64,000 bases of DNA from Niabella drilacis (GTDB taxonomy: Bacteria > Bacteroidota > Bacteroidia > Chitinophagales > Chitinophagaceae). Positions 9,311 to 17,239 of this stretch are shown here, one piece after another. The stretch is from assembly GCF_900101395.1 (NCBI RefSeq), contig NZ_FMZO01000012.1, positions 64,451-128,450 of the forward strand, in the 5' to 3' direction. A model generated the notes under the pieces. It worked only from the letters and a program-made list of their open reading frames with translations. It was not told the DNA's origin and did no database searches. Each line of letters begins with the position of its first letter. Within the stretch, counting starts at the first letter, position 1. The translations under genes and the position numbers were made by a program.

Positions 9311-9911
9311 AATCTGGGCTATTCTCAATCAGAAATGCCAGTTTTTTCAAATTGGTTATAAAGGATTCAAATTCTATACGCTGAAGTCCACAAACAACAA
9401 TGCCTTCAAATTTATTGATTTTAAAAGCCTTACAATGCCCAGCCTGAAGATATTAACAAGGTCCAATCATCCTCAACTAATAGAGAAGTTATAGTGAGTC
9501 CGGGTATCACAAGAACTGATTCATTGCTCTTCAAAAGCTATTACCCGGCCGAAGATACCGGTCGGCCAAAATCTCTGCGCTCCAGCCTCCTCTTTCGTTA
9601 TCGTTTATTCCATGCAGTTTCCCGAGTACTATTCCCAAGGTTCTCTTTTATAAAAAATCTGCAGTATCCCTGTTGAACGGGAATATTGAAGTCTTGCCTC
9701 AAAGACATAATTATAGTTAATGTAATGTATTTACCGATCATTCCAATCACTAATTTAAAAGGGATAAAACGATATTCACCATCCGGCAAAATGGCGCTTT
9801 GCCGGATGTTCCGGAGCAATCACATCCGGTATTGTTGTAAAATGTTTCATTATCTCCGTTATTCGTTCTCATTTTGTTCTTACCGGTTTTTTTAAATTTG
9901 CAGCATATAAA
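9311..9911. other. 601-base gap with hairpin and AraC promoter
   Basis: The plus strand from about 9306 to 9483 is open in one frame (encoding for example GFKFYTLKSTNNNAFK) but has no start codon, and I do not recognise it. A perfect 11-bp hairpin occurs at 9780-9790 / 9798-9808 (CATCCGGCAAA with TTTGCCGGATG, loop ATGGCGC). A -7 box TAAATTTG sits at 9893-9900, 11 bases before the AraC start. Nothing else is supported. Confidence 0.5.
9893..9900 (+). promoter_or_regulatory. -7 box of the AraC-type gene
   Basis: TAAATTTG matches TAnnTTTG. A TTTG at 9873-9876 could serve as the -33 element, though the 16-base spacing is short. The ATG follows 11 bases downstream of the box, so any leader is very short. 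Confidence 0.45.
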
Positions 9912-10781
9912 ATGCAGCAACTTCAGAAAATGATAAAAACCTACAATATACCGGCATTTCTTAAATATCTGAACATTAATGCTTCAAACAGTGATACCAT
10001 TCAGGTTGTTTTTTATGATGAACATCCCGAAAAATTATTGAAATCTATACCGGTTAAAATAGATTTTTATCTGCTGGCCCTGAAAGATAAAATTGAAGTG
10101 CAGTCGCCGGTTGAAGAGATGTCTGATTCTTATTTATTCCTGGACAAGCCCGGAAACACTATCGAATGGGATCTGAAAGAACCATTTGAAGGATTCGCCA
10201 TTTTGATCAGTGAAAAACTGCTGAACAAAGCAGTAAAGGACGTCTCATTTGCGGACTACAACCGTCACGAAGCACTGTTTTTGACAAAAGAAGAAAAGGA
10301 AACTTTGTATGATCTATTCAGGAAAGCATTTGCTGAATTTCAAAAGAAAAACTCCGCTACAGAGGTGCTGGTTTCCTATACCTCGCTCATACTTTCCTAC
10401 ACACAGATCTATTACGAACGCCAGTTTGAAGCCCGGAGCAATGTTTACAACAGGGTCGTTGCCGACTTTTACAAACAGCTGGACAATTATCTCAACGAGC
10501 CAAACGAAAAGTCAGGGCTGCCTTCCGTCGCCTATTTTGCCGGACAGGCTAATTTATCCACCAACTATTTCGGGGATCTGATCAAACACTTTACAGGCAA
10601 GGCTCCCATCGATCATATACACGAAGGGATTATTCAAATAGCTAAAAGCAGGTTGCTGAAAACAAAGCTGTCGGTTGGTGAAATCGCATACAGTTTAGGC
10701 TTTGATTACCCGACTTACTTTACGAGGTTCTTTCGTCAAAAAACAGGCATATCGCCGAAGGTGTTCAGGAATCAATCATAA
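9912..10781 (+). CDS. AraC family transcriptional regulator
   Basis: The product has 289 residues. The N-terminal half is a cupin-like ligand-binding region, and the last 100 residues are two helix-turn-helix units of the AraC/XylS type. They include LSVGEIAYSLGFDYPTYFTRFF, followed by KKTGISPKVFR-like residues at the C-terminus, the typical family signature. The neighbour at 10869-11519 is convergent, so no target operon is obvious. ATG at 9912 is chosen because the -7 box sits directly upstream. Confidence 0.9.
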   Translation: MQQLQKMIKTYNIPAFLKYLNINASNSDTIQVVFYDEHPEKLLKSIPVKIDFYLLALKDKIEVQSPVEEMSDSYLFLDKPGNTIEWDLKEPFEGFAILISEKLLNKAVKDVSFADYNRHEALFLTKEEKETLYDLFRKAFAEFQKKNSATEVLVSYTSLILSYTQIYYERQFEARSNVYNRVVADFYKQLDNYLNEPNEKSGLPSVAYFAGQANLSTNYFGDLIKHFTGKAPIDHIHEGIIQIAKSRLLKTKLSVGEIAYSLGFDYPTYFTRFFRQKTGISPKVFRNQS

Positions 10782-10868
10782 ATCAGAAATACATTCTTTC
10801 AGCATACAGCCAATGAACTTCGCATCACGGTCCACGCTTGCGGCAATACATCGCAGGCGGTAGTCTTT

Positions 10869-11519
10869 TTATCCAATGGCACTGAAAAAATCTCTGAGTT
10901 TCCCTTTGTCGAGTTTTCCGTTTGTTCTTACACCACTACAAAGATCAAGTCCAAACGGCTGTACAAATTCTATTGCCTGTTTTACATTATCCTTGTTTAG
11001 TCCGCCTGCAAGAAATAACGGAATTGAGATTGATTTTCTAATTTCCCTGCTTAAATCCCAATTGTGCGTTCGCCCTGTTCCTCCTAACTCTTTAACCGGT
11101 AAATTCGGATTGCCGCTGTCCAAAAGAACGGCATCAACATACTTTGAAATCTCAACAGCTTCTTTTACCGAGTTATCGTCTATAACGTGAATAACCTGTA
11201 CCAACTTTACATTTGGCAATGCGCTGCGGATTATTCCATATTCTCGTTCCGCTAACGCGTCCACTATTTGAATTGTTGTTGTATTTACCCTTTTATAATG
11301 TGCGATTATTTCCAGGGGCTTTGTCTCACTTGTGAGCAGAAAAGATGAAACAGGTGGGGGAACGATCCTTGCGATCTGGTTAATGAGTTCATATCCGATT
11401 ACACCAGGGCCGCTTGGCATATGACCAACCAAACCTAATGCAGAAGCGCCGTATTCAATTGCAATTCCGGCTTCTTCAACACTACTTATACAGCATATTT
11501 TTACTCTTGGCCTCGTCAT
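10869..11519 (-). CDS. phosphoribosylanthranilate isomerase-like (TrpF) protein
   Basis: This 216-residue (beta/alpha)8-barrel protein has the TrpF opening RVKICCIS (canonical VKICGIT) and the closing phosphate-binding motifs FLAGGLNKDNV and DLCSGVR. The catalytic general base and acid are retained as Cys9 and Asp134 (VLLDSG). TrpF isomerises N-(5-phosphoribosyl)anthranilate in tryptophan synthesis. No other trp gene is in the window. Gly to Cys at residue 10 and the lone location suggest a divergent paralogue rather than the biosynthetic enzyme; this is inference. Confidence 0.75.
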   Translation of the reverse strand: MTRPRVKICCISSVEEAGIAIEYGASALGLVGHMPSGPGVIGYELINQIARIVPPPVSSFLLTSETKPLEIIAHYKRVNTTTIQIVDALAEREYGIIRSALPNVKLVQVIHVIDDNSVKEAVEISKYVDAVLLDSGNPNLPVKELGGTGRTHNWDLSREIRKSISIPLFLAGGLNKDNVKQAIEFVQPFGLDLCSGVRTNGKLDKGKLRDFFSAIG

Positions 11520-11738
11520 ATAATTATTTTATCCTCAATACCCTCCATCATGAACTCCCAAATATACGAACCATTTCCCTCATACCAGGACAAGAACACA
11601 CCTGTTTAAAAGATTTAGAGGGTACGGCAAAACTGAAGACCTACTATTTTATTTAACAAGCCGGCCCCAATGGTCCTGTATCTGTAAAAAGTTTCATTTT
11701 TAACCTAATCTGTTTTCCTTTACCCCCCTTGCCGGATA

Positions 11739-11746
11739 TAGTTTTG
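11739..11746 (+). promoter_or_regulatory. -7 box upstream of small gene 11784
   Basis: TAGTTTTG matches TAnnTTTG and lies 37 bases upstream of the small gene's ATG, which supports that gene being expressed. Confidence 0.4.
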
Positions 11747-11783
11747 AACTATCAACAATGATACAATTAAAAAGTAATTCAAA

Positions 11784-11945
11784 ATGGAAAAACAGATCAA
11801 TTTAGCGGGAATGGAGCATCAGCCCACAGCCACAGCAAGAATATCTAAAGAATTATTGGAAACAGCCAAAAAACAAATGGATGTAATTTCGGAAAAAGAT
11901 TATGCTAAAATCATGGGGATGGTCAACGTCTGTAAAAGGGCATGA
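11784..11945 (+). CDS. small protein, 53 aa, unknown
   Basis: The ORF begins MEKQINLAGMEHQPTATAR and ends VNVCKRA. It is Lys/Glu-rich and lacks a signal or membrane segment. A TAnnTTTG box 37 bases upstream and the absence of any overlapping gene favour it being real. I do not recognise a family. It precedes the truncated TMEM175 gene by 70 bases and could be co-transcribed with it. Confidence 0.45.
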   Translation: MEKQINLAGMEHQPTATARISKELLETAKKQMDVISEKDYAKIMGMVNVCKRA

Positions 11946-12015
11946 CGCAGCATCCTTAACAAAACCCCGGACGATTGGCGTAAATAAGCCCGCTTTTTAT
12001 TAAAATTCAGATGCC

Positions 12016-12369
12016 ATGCGAAAAGAAAGATTTGAAGCTATAACAGATGCGATACTGGCAATCATTGCAACATTAATAGTATTGGAGATCAAATTAGGAG
12101 ACTTGTCAAATGAAGGTATTCATCGTTTCGTTGTTCAAATACTGATTTACGTAGTCAGCTTTACATATATCGCTATCCTTTGGCTCAATCATCACAATAT
12201 GTTCCGTTATGTAGAGAAGGCAAATGCAAAGATCATCTGGATCAATTTCTGGCTGCTGTTCAGCACATCCCTGATACCCCTGGCTACTGCAACCGTTAAT
12301 GAATCATTTTTTAACCACCGGAGCCATGATAACGGGGGCTTCACCGCCTTTCAGAAAACACATATCTAA
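12016..12369 (+). pseudogene. TMEM175/DUF1211 potassium-channel family protein, 3'-truncated
   Basis: The N-terminus RFEAITDAILAIIATLIVLEI is the family's first pore helix (canonical FSDAVxAI...LLVLEI). Second and third helices follow, with the conserved LWLNHHNMF. Bacterial members have about 190-210 residues and six helices. Here the family resemblance stops near residue 95 (SLIPLATATVNESF), and the frame ends after a non-homologous tail at residue 117. No continuation is found in other frames through 12700. The second three-helix repeat is therefore missing and the channel is probably non-functional. Confidence 0.65.
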
Positions 12370-12707
12370 TTGATTTACAGTCAATTTTAGCTATCTTAGT
12401 CGCTAAAGACTTCCCGATAAAGTATCCGGGTTTTACTCCAATGGGGCATAGAACAAACTTCAACCCTAGCTGAGGCTAATTTTCTGCTTTATTGTATTCA
12501 GGGGTTGACACGCCTTCCTGTTTGATCGTCATTATCATTATATAAACCTATAAGCTTCTGAGCCGGAAACAGCAATGCTGCGCACCCGCAACAGGCGCAT
12601 TCAGAACGTTTGAGAATTAAGAAATAAAAAACATACCGCTAATTTATTTATATCGGAATTAACTTATATTCGTTGTAATTAAATTTCTTCACTAAAACCC
12701 GAATCAA
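12370..12707. other. gap after truncated TMEM175 gene
   Basis: No open frame, RNA gene or repeat can be supported. TATATTCG around 12665 is a near match to the -7 box and could serve the BON-domain gene at 12708. Confidence 0.3.
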
Positions 12708-13187
12708 ATGAAAAAAGTTCTGGCCATGATTGCCATTGCTGCGTTTGCTTTTGCATTGCCGTCCTGTAAAGGAAAAAGCGACGCAGACATCAAAACAGAA
12801 GTAGACGCGAAGTTAGCAGCCAACCCTGATTTTGCACAACTCACTTCTGATGTTAAGGAAGGGGCTGTTACAATTTCCGGTAACGTCAAAGATGATGCTA
12901 CCAAAACGGCCGTTGATCCTGCCGTAAAAGAAGTAAAAGGTGTAAAATCTGTTGTAAACAATGCTACTGTACCTCCTCCTCCCCCGCCTCCAACCATCAA
13001 TCCTGACGACCTGTTAAATACAGCCATTAAGGATGCGATCAAGGACCATCCCGGCGTAAAGGCTGAGGTAAAAGAGGGTGTTGTAACACTCACCGGCGAC
13101 ATTAAAAAGGCAGACCTGGCTACTTTAATGCAGAAAGTAAACGCTATTCACCCCAAAAAAGTGGAGCAAAAATTAACCGTAAAATAA
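12708..13187 (+). CDS. BON-domain lipoprotein
   Basis: The product has 159 residues. The signal peptide ends in the lipobox LPSC (Cys20), so it is predicted to be a lipoprotein. Two BON domains follow (about 24-86 and 102-158), each with the GxVTLTGDI / GAVTISGNV strand motif, separated by a run of seven prolines. BON domains bind membranes or envelope components and are often stress-induced. The SH3b protein 15 bases downstream is probably in the same operon. Exact role unknown. Confidence 0.88.
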   Translation: MKKVLAMIAIAAFAFALPSCKGKSDADIKTEVDAKLAANPDFAQLTSDVKEGAVTISGNVKDDATKTAVDPAVKEVKGVKSVVNNATVPPPPPPPTINPDDLLNTAIKDAIKDHPGVKAEVKEGVVTLTGDIKKADLATLMQKVNAIHPKKVEQKLTVK

Positions 13188-13202
13188 AAGGAGGACCTTA
13201 CT

Positions 13203-13622
13203 ATGGCACTGGAAGAAAAATACAAAGCATTAATTGACGCGGCAAATACCGCCGGAGTTGCTAACCTTGCAGTAAGAGAACAGGATGGCGTTTTATATAT
13301 TGATGGCGATGCGCCCAGCGGCGCTGTAAAAGACCAGCTCTGGACCATCTATGATCAGATTGACCCCAATTATACCAGCGGGGATCTGATCTTAAACGTT
13401 AATGCCAAAGCCGAAGCAGGCTCCAAAGTACGGGTAGCCACCCAGGAAACGGCGCTGAACATCCGCAAAGGACCCGGTACGGATCAGCCAATCGTGGGTA
13501 AGGCCCAGAAAGACGAGATCATTACTTTGATCAGCCAGGCAAACGACCAATGGTCTTCCGTTCGTACCGATGACGGTACTGAAGGGTATGCCTACTCTCA
13601 ATACCTGGAACCTGTAGCATAA
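13203..13622 (+). CDS. SH3b-domain protein, partner of BON lipoprotein
   Basis: The 139-residue protein has a BON/LysM-associated-like N-terminal region (YIDGDAPSGAVKDQLW) and a bacterial SH3 domain in the second half (TALNIRKGPGTDQPIVG, then GYAYSQYLEPV). SH3b domains bind peptidoglycan. No signal peptide is visible, so location is uncertain. The start at 13203 follows an AGGAGG-like site (AGGAGGACC at 13190-13198), unusually strong for this phylum. The gene ends just before a strong terminator. Confidence 0.8.
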   Translation: MALEEKYKALIDAANTAGVANLAVREQDGVLYIDGDAPSGAVKDQLWTIYDQIDPNYTSGDLILNVNAKAEAGSKVRVATQETALNIRKGPGTDQPIVGKAQKDEIITLISQANDQWSSVRTDDGTEGYAYSQYLEPVA

Positions 13623-13644
13623 CAGGATCCCGGGATCTTTTTTT

Positions 13645-13676
13645 AAACCGTTCCACAATCCGGAACGGTTTTTTTT
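13645..13676. terminator. bidirectional terminator between SH3b gene and folC
   Basis: AAACCGTTCC (13645-13654) pairs with GGAACGGTTT (13662-13671) around a 7-base loop, followed by T residues and preceded by TTTT/AAA. It separates convergent genes and can serve both. Confidence 0.85.
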
Positions 13677-13768
13677 ATGAATTCCCGGGAGAAATAACTT
13701 CCGTTAACCACCCGGCTTTCCTACAAAATATGAGCGAAGATCTGCGGGTACCTGCGCCCGCGGTGGCG

Positions 13769-15058
13769 TCACCGGGAGACTTCCCCCACCAGAAAGATAC
13801 TTCCGCAAACCAGTACCAGGTCATTGGTATGGGCCTGCGCTTTTGCGGCAACGAGCGCTTCGTTAACATCCGGCCACACGGTTCCCTTAAGCCCCCATGC
13901 GGTTGCCTTCAGCATCAATTCAGCAGCAGGCAGGGCACGGGGAAGCTTTGCATTCGTAAAATAATAAACTGCGGTAGAGGGCAACAGCGATAATACCTTG
14001 TCCACGTCTTTGTCCTTCACCATTCCCAGTACCAGGTGCAGCTTCCGGTAAGGAGTCAGCTCCAGCTGGCTCAGCACCTGCCGCATCCCGTCCTCATTGT
14101 GGGCTACATCCAAAACAATACGTGGGTTCCGGTGTATGGTTTCCCATCGGCCATGCAGGCCGCTTAATCTTTTGGTATGCGCAATACCTTTTGATATGGA
14201 AGCTTCATCAAGCGCGATACCACATTGCCGCAACTGCCGGCAGGACTCCAGCACGGTCAGCAGGTTTTTTACCTGGTAGGCGCCCGAAAGCTCCGGCTGG
14301 TAACGATAGTGATCCACGGCGGTATCTTTTGACACTTCTGCAACAAGTGCTTCATCCTCATAAAACCAGTTCTCCACATGGAATACCTGGTCTGCAAAAC
14401 TGATCGGGGCCTGTTGTTCCCTGGCCTTGCGGATAAATACCGGTGCCGTTTCCTCCTGTGTTTCCCCGATGATTACCGGGGTTCCCTCTTTAATAATCCC
14501 CGCTTTTTCCACAGCAATTTTGGGCAGCGTATCCCCCAGCAATTGTACATGATCCAACCCGATATTGGTGATCACCGAAAGAAGGGGATGTATAATATTC
14601 GTGCTGTCCAGCCGTCCCCCCAGCCCTGTTTCGATCACGGCAAAATCCACTTTCTGCGCCGCAAAATGGTCAAAAGCCAGGGCCACGGTGATCTCAAAAA
14701 AACTGGGCTCATATTGTTCAATAACCGGTCGTACTTTTTCAATAAAGTCAACGACCTCCTGTTCACTGATCATGGCTCCATCGACCTTTACCCGCTCCCG
14801 GAAGTCGGTAAGATGAGGAGAAGTATACAATCCTGTTTTATAACCCTGGGTCTGCAATACAGAAGCCAGCATATGGCTTACCGACCCCTTGCCGTTAGTT
14901 CCTGCTATATGAATAAACCGCGTTTGGGCCTGAGGATCGCCCAAAGCCCTGCAGAGTGCATCAATATTATCAAACCCGTTTTTTATTGCCGATGCCCCTA
15001 CCCGGCTAAACATCGGAAGCCGGTCATAAATAAAATCGAGGGTTTCCTGGTATGTCAT
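13769..15058 (-). CDS. folC: bifunctional folylpolyglutamate synthase / dihydrofolate synthase
   Basis: The 429-residue length is typical for FolC. The ATP-binding loop IAGTNGKGS (51-59) is followed by the family signature GLYTSPHLTDFRERV. Downstream are GLGGRLDSTN, a Mur-ligase central-domain motif, and LDVAHNEDGM in the C-terminal domain. The enzyme adds glutamate to dihydropteroate and to folates in the cytoplasm. It stands alone, in the opposite orientation to its neighbours. Confidence 0.95.
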   Translation of the reverse strand: MTYQETLDFIYDRLPMFSRVGASAIKNGFDNIDALCRALGDPQAQTRFIHIAGTNGKGSVSHMLASVLQTQGYKTGLYTSPHLTDFRERVKVDGAMISEQEVVDFIEKVRPVIEQYEPSFFEITVALAFDHFAAQKVDFAVIETGLGGRLDSTNIIHPLLSVITNIGLDHVQLLGDTLPKIAVEKAGIIKEGTPVIIGETQEETAPVFIRKAREQQAPISFADQVFHVENWFYEDEALVAEVSKDTAVDHYRYQPELSGAYQVKNLLTVLESCRQLRQCGIALDEASISKGIAHTKRLSGLHGRWETIHRNPRIVLDVAHNEDGMRQVLSQLELTPYRKLHLVLGMVKDKDVDKVLSLLPSTAVYYFTNAKLPRALPAAELMLKATAWGLKGTVWPDVNEALVAAKAQAHTNDLVLVCGSIFLVGEVSR

Positions 15059-15305
15059 GATTTAAAAACACAAAGATAGGCACCACACCTGCTCAAAAGC
15101 CGTTACCGGCAGTTTCACATTATTTAAAAATAGACGGCACTACTTGTAGTATAAATGAAGTCTTTTACCTATTTTCGCAATCCTTAAACAGGCAACCAGG
15201 GTGAAGTTCCCGGTTCCGTGACAGTTGTCGGCAGGCACTGCCCGGTAGCAACAAAGAAAGTTCTTTATTTCAAAAGGAAGCTTTTATAGGTTCCATCTTA
15301 ATATT

Positions 15306-15391
15306 GCCCGGGTGGCGAAATTGGTAGACGCACCACCTTGAGGTGGTGGCGCTGGTAACTCGGCGTGCTGGTTCGAATCCAGTCTCGGGCA
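15306..15391 (+). tRNA. tRNA-Leu (anticodon GAG)
   Basis: This is an 86-nt class II tRNA. The acceptor GCCCGGG pairs with CTCGGGC, and the D region GCGAAATTGGTAGACGC is typical of tRNA-Leu. The anticodon stem CCACC/GGTGG encloses TTGAGGT (anticodon GAG). A long variable arm and the T arm with GTTCGAATC follow. The discriminator is A; CCA is not encoded. Its 3' end appears to be the integration site of the element at 15379-17257. Confidence 0.96.
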
Positions 15392-15394
15392 CAA

Positions 15395-15418
15395 AACCCC
15401 TCTTTTGAGGGGTTTTTT
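15395..15418 (+). terminator. terminator after tRNA-Leu
   Basis: AACCCCTC (15395-15402), loop TTTT, GAGGGGTT (15407-15414) and a T tract follow the tRNA immediately. Confidence 0.8.
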
Positions 15419-15593
15419 TATGCCTTGGAATGCAGTACTGACGCGTATTACAGCCCATTTGTCAGATTCTCGTTTCCTTTCAAAACACCTTGGGTTGACA
15501 TTTTTTTGTTACCCCAACGTACCTGGCGAGTATCATTATATTGAATTTTTCATACCTTGGTTTTGAAAATCCACTAAAAGGAAACAAAACGCA

Positions 15594-15636
15594 ATGAGTG
15601 TTACTCTTAGAAAAAGAAAAAATGCTGATGGCACAA
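15594..15636 (+). pseudogene. tyrosine integrase, first 14 codons only
   Basis: The frame from ATG 15594 reads MSVTLRKRKNADGT, which matches the start of Bacteroidota arm-domain integrases (MSVTLRKRK-DG-). It then changes abruptly into sequence that is the antisense of the minus-strand gene at 15637-15826 and stops at 15672-15674. A deletion joining the two genes explains this. Identification rests on a short stretch, so confidence is moderate. Confidence 0.5.
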
Positions 15637-15826
15637 TAATCGCTGTTTCTGTTATTGTCGGTTCGTTTGCGTAAAGCAATTCCGACACCATTTCCGGAGT
15701 TAATTTAATAGCTGCTATTTCTTCAATCTGTGCAAGCTTTCCTGATAGCAATTGGCATGCATGTGTCAACCTGGCGACGTCGCTGTCATATTGGATCTTA
15801 TTGAACGATACTAAAATTGGCTCCAT
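15637..15826 (-). pseudogene. small unknown gene of the element, 3' end lost
   Basis: From ATG 15826 the frame encodes about 63 plausible residues (MEPILVSFNKIQYDSD...SELLYANEPTITETA). It then runs antisense through the integrase start codon region, so the open frame continues to 15536 with a meaningless hydrophobic tail. It starts 21 bases after the gene at 15848-16093, suggesting one operon. No family recognised. Confidence 0.5.
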
Positions 15827-15847
15827 GTTATATTCTCATTAATTTCA

Positions 15848-16093
15848 TTACTGCATCAAGTTCTTCTTTTGTGGGATCTCCTGCGGCTTGGTGGGGCCTG
15901 GGCGCTTATCTCTTTTATAGCCCTTTTCCTCTTGCCCCTCATCGAAAGAATTAATATACTCCCTGGCAGAGAGATACTTACCCTCCTGAGTTTTCACATA
16001 TTCACGGGATATAAACTGCAAAAGATCCGGCTTTTTATCAGGGTCAGGTAACGCTATACTTGTTAATACTTCACCCAGATTGTATCTAGCCAT
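15848..16093 (-). CDS. small unknown protein of the element (81 aa)
   Basis: The product starts MARYNLGEVLTSIALPD and contains KKPDLLQFISREYVKTQEG, followed by a charged C-terminus rich in Lys and Glu. It has no signal or membrane segment. It sits between the SSB-like remnant and the truncated gene, all on the minus strand, which fits a phage or conjugative-element gene block. Function unknown. Confidence 0.55.
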   Translation of the reverse strand: MARYNLGEVLTSIALPDPDKKPDLLQFISREYVKTQEGKYLSAREYINSFDEGQEEKGYKRDKRPGPTKPQEIPQKKNLMQ

Positions 16094-16111
16094 AAGATTC
16101 TATTTTATTGT

Positions 16112-16249
16112 TTAAAAAGGCAAATCATCCGCCTCAGTGAGCGGAGACGCCGGGCCCCGCATTACCGGGTGTGCAGGTGGTGCAGATGACTGCTTGAAAT
16201 CGTTGACCGCAATCAGGAGATTGCCAATATTTCCATAAAAATATTTCAA
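16112..16249 (-). pseudogene. C-terminal remnant of a single-stranded-DNA-binding-like protein
   Basis: The minus frame from 16249 to the TAA at 16112-16114 encodes LKYFYGNIGNLLIAVNDFKQ and ends in an acidic tail TEADDLPF. A DD(L/I)PF terminus is the hallmark of SSB and SSB-like (DUF3127-type) proteins. A TAG immediately precedes the fragment and there is no start codon, so only the last 45 residues remain. Confidence 0.5.
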
Positions 16250-16444
16250 CTATTATCCGGCGGCAACCGCACGTAAATAACAGTTTGAATTTTTATAGCA
16301 ATGAAAAGCCAGGTTCAGAGAAAGGAAAGGGTTTTACGGGGAAATATGTTGCGCCGCAGGTGAGCGATGGTTAATAAATGCAAGCGATACAGCACACCCG
16401 TATCACGATTTCGTTAATTATTTTTCGTTTTTGTGAACTTTTAA

Positions 16445-16452
16445 TATCTTTG
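16445..16452 (+). promoter_or_regulatory. -7 box of higBA, giving a leaderless transcript
   Basis: TATCTTTG matches TAnnTTTG exactly. The higB ATG begins at 16460, 8 bases after the start of the spacer, so transcription would begin at or next to the start codon. No ribosome-binding site could fit. Confidence 0.6.
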
Positions 16453-16459
16453 TGGTCCA

Positions 16460-16753
16460 ATGGTTGTCATTTCAAAAGCAAAATTGATTGAGTTCTACGA
16501 TGCTGAACACCGGGCAAAGGAACCGCTGCTGAAATGGTATTATGAAGTGCTGAGTTGCGCTTGGAGTGGCTTTGCGGACGTTAAAAGGACTTTTAACAGC
16601 GTGGATGCCGTAGGTAACGACCGGTTTGTATTCAATATTGGAGGAAATAAATACCGGCTGGTAGCAATGATCCATTTTAGCAGACGTACCTTGTAGGTCC
16701 GGTTTGTGGGCAAGCACAAAGAATATGATGCCATTGACTGTAAAACAATTTGA
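16460..16753 (+). pseudogene. higB: HigB-type toxin with in-frame amber codon
   Basis: Codons 1-78 encode a HigB-family RelE-like toxin (MVVISKAKLIEFYDAE, WSGFADVKRTF, FNIGGNKYRLVAMIHF). Codon 79 (16694-16696) is TAG. The same frame then continues VRFVGKHKEYDAIDCKTI to a TGA at 16751-16753, exactly the expected HigB C-terminus and length (97 codons). The gene is therefore intact apart from one nonsense codon, normally an aromatic residue in ...RT(V/L)(Y/F)VRF. Without the terminal strand and His/Lys residues the mRNA-cleaving activity is probably lost. The antitoxin follows at once. Confidence 0.85.
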
Positions 16754-16755
16754 CC

Positions 16756-17136
16756 ATGAGCAAGACAATTACAAAAGCGGAATTTAAAAAGGCGGAGGCC
16801 GAAATGGAAAAACTGCTGGCAAAAGCTACTGCAAAGGGCGGCTTTGATGCGCTTACCCCAAAAGAAAGCAAATTGCTGGATGGCTATACAGAAACTGTTC
16901 GGGTGTATGAAGAACAGCATTATGTACTTCCGATGCCGGATAGCCTGCAGGGGATTTTACAGCTTAAAATGTACGAAAACCAATTGAAGCAAAAGGACCT
17001 GGCAAAAGTACTTAATACCACCAGTACCCAGTTATCCGAGATCATGCACAATAAGCGCAAGCCTACCCTGGCATTTTTAAAGTCGCTGAATCAGAATTTG
17101 GGAGTGGATGGCAACCTACTGCTAAAGCTGGCATAA
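16756..17136 (+). CDS. higA: HigA-type antitoxin (XRE family)
   Basis: The product has 126 residues from ATG 16756; a TTG two codons earlier is less likely. The N-terminal region is Lys/Glu-rich. A helix-turn-helix of the XRE/HigA type lies at about 75-115 (LKQKDLAKVLNTTSTQLSEIM, NKRKPTLAFLK). HigA neutralises HigB and represses the operon. It starts 2 bases after the original toxin stop, the usual toxin-first layout. With the toxin disrupted, it may now be an orphan regulator. Confidence 0.88.
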   Translation: MSKTITKAEFKKAEAEMEKLLAKATAKGGFDALTPKESKLLDGYTETVRVYEEQHYVLPMPDSLQGILQLKMYENQLKQKDLAKVLNTTSTQLSEIMHNKRKPTLAFLKSLNQNLGVDGNLLLKLA

Positions 17137-17239
17137 TACGCCAAAAATGAGCAAAACTTAAAAATTTGTTCCGCTATTGTTCCTCGCAGCCAGTAAAACA
17201 TTTATAATAATTTGATAATCAAATAACAAAAGTATTGTG

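Noticed and set aside
15180-15305. Cobalamin-like riboswitch upstream of tRNA-Leu
   Set aside because: GGTGAAGTTCCCGG looks a little like a B12-box, but the conserved core and a downstream target gene are missing.
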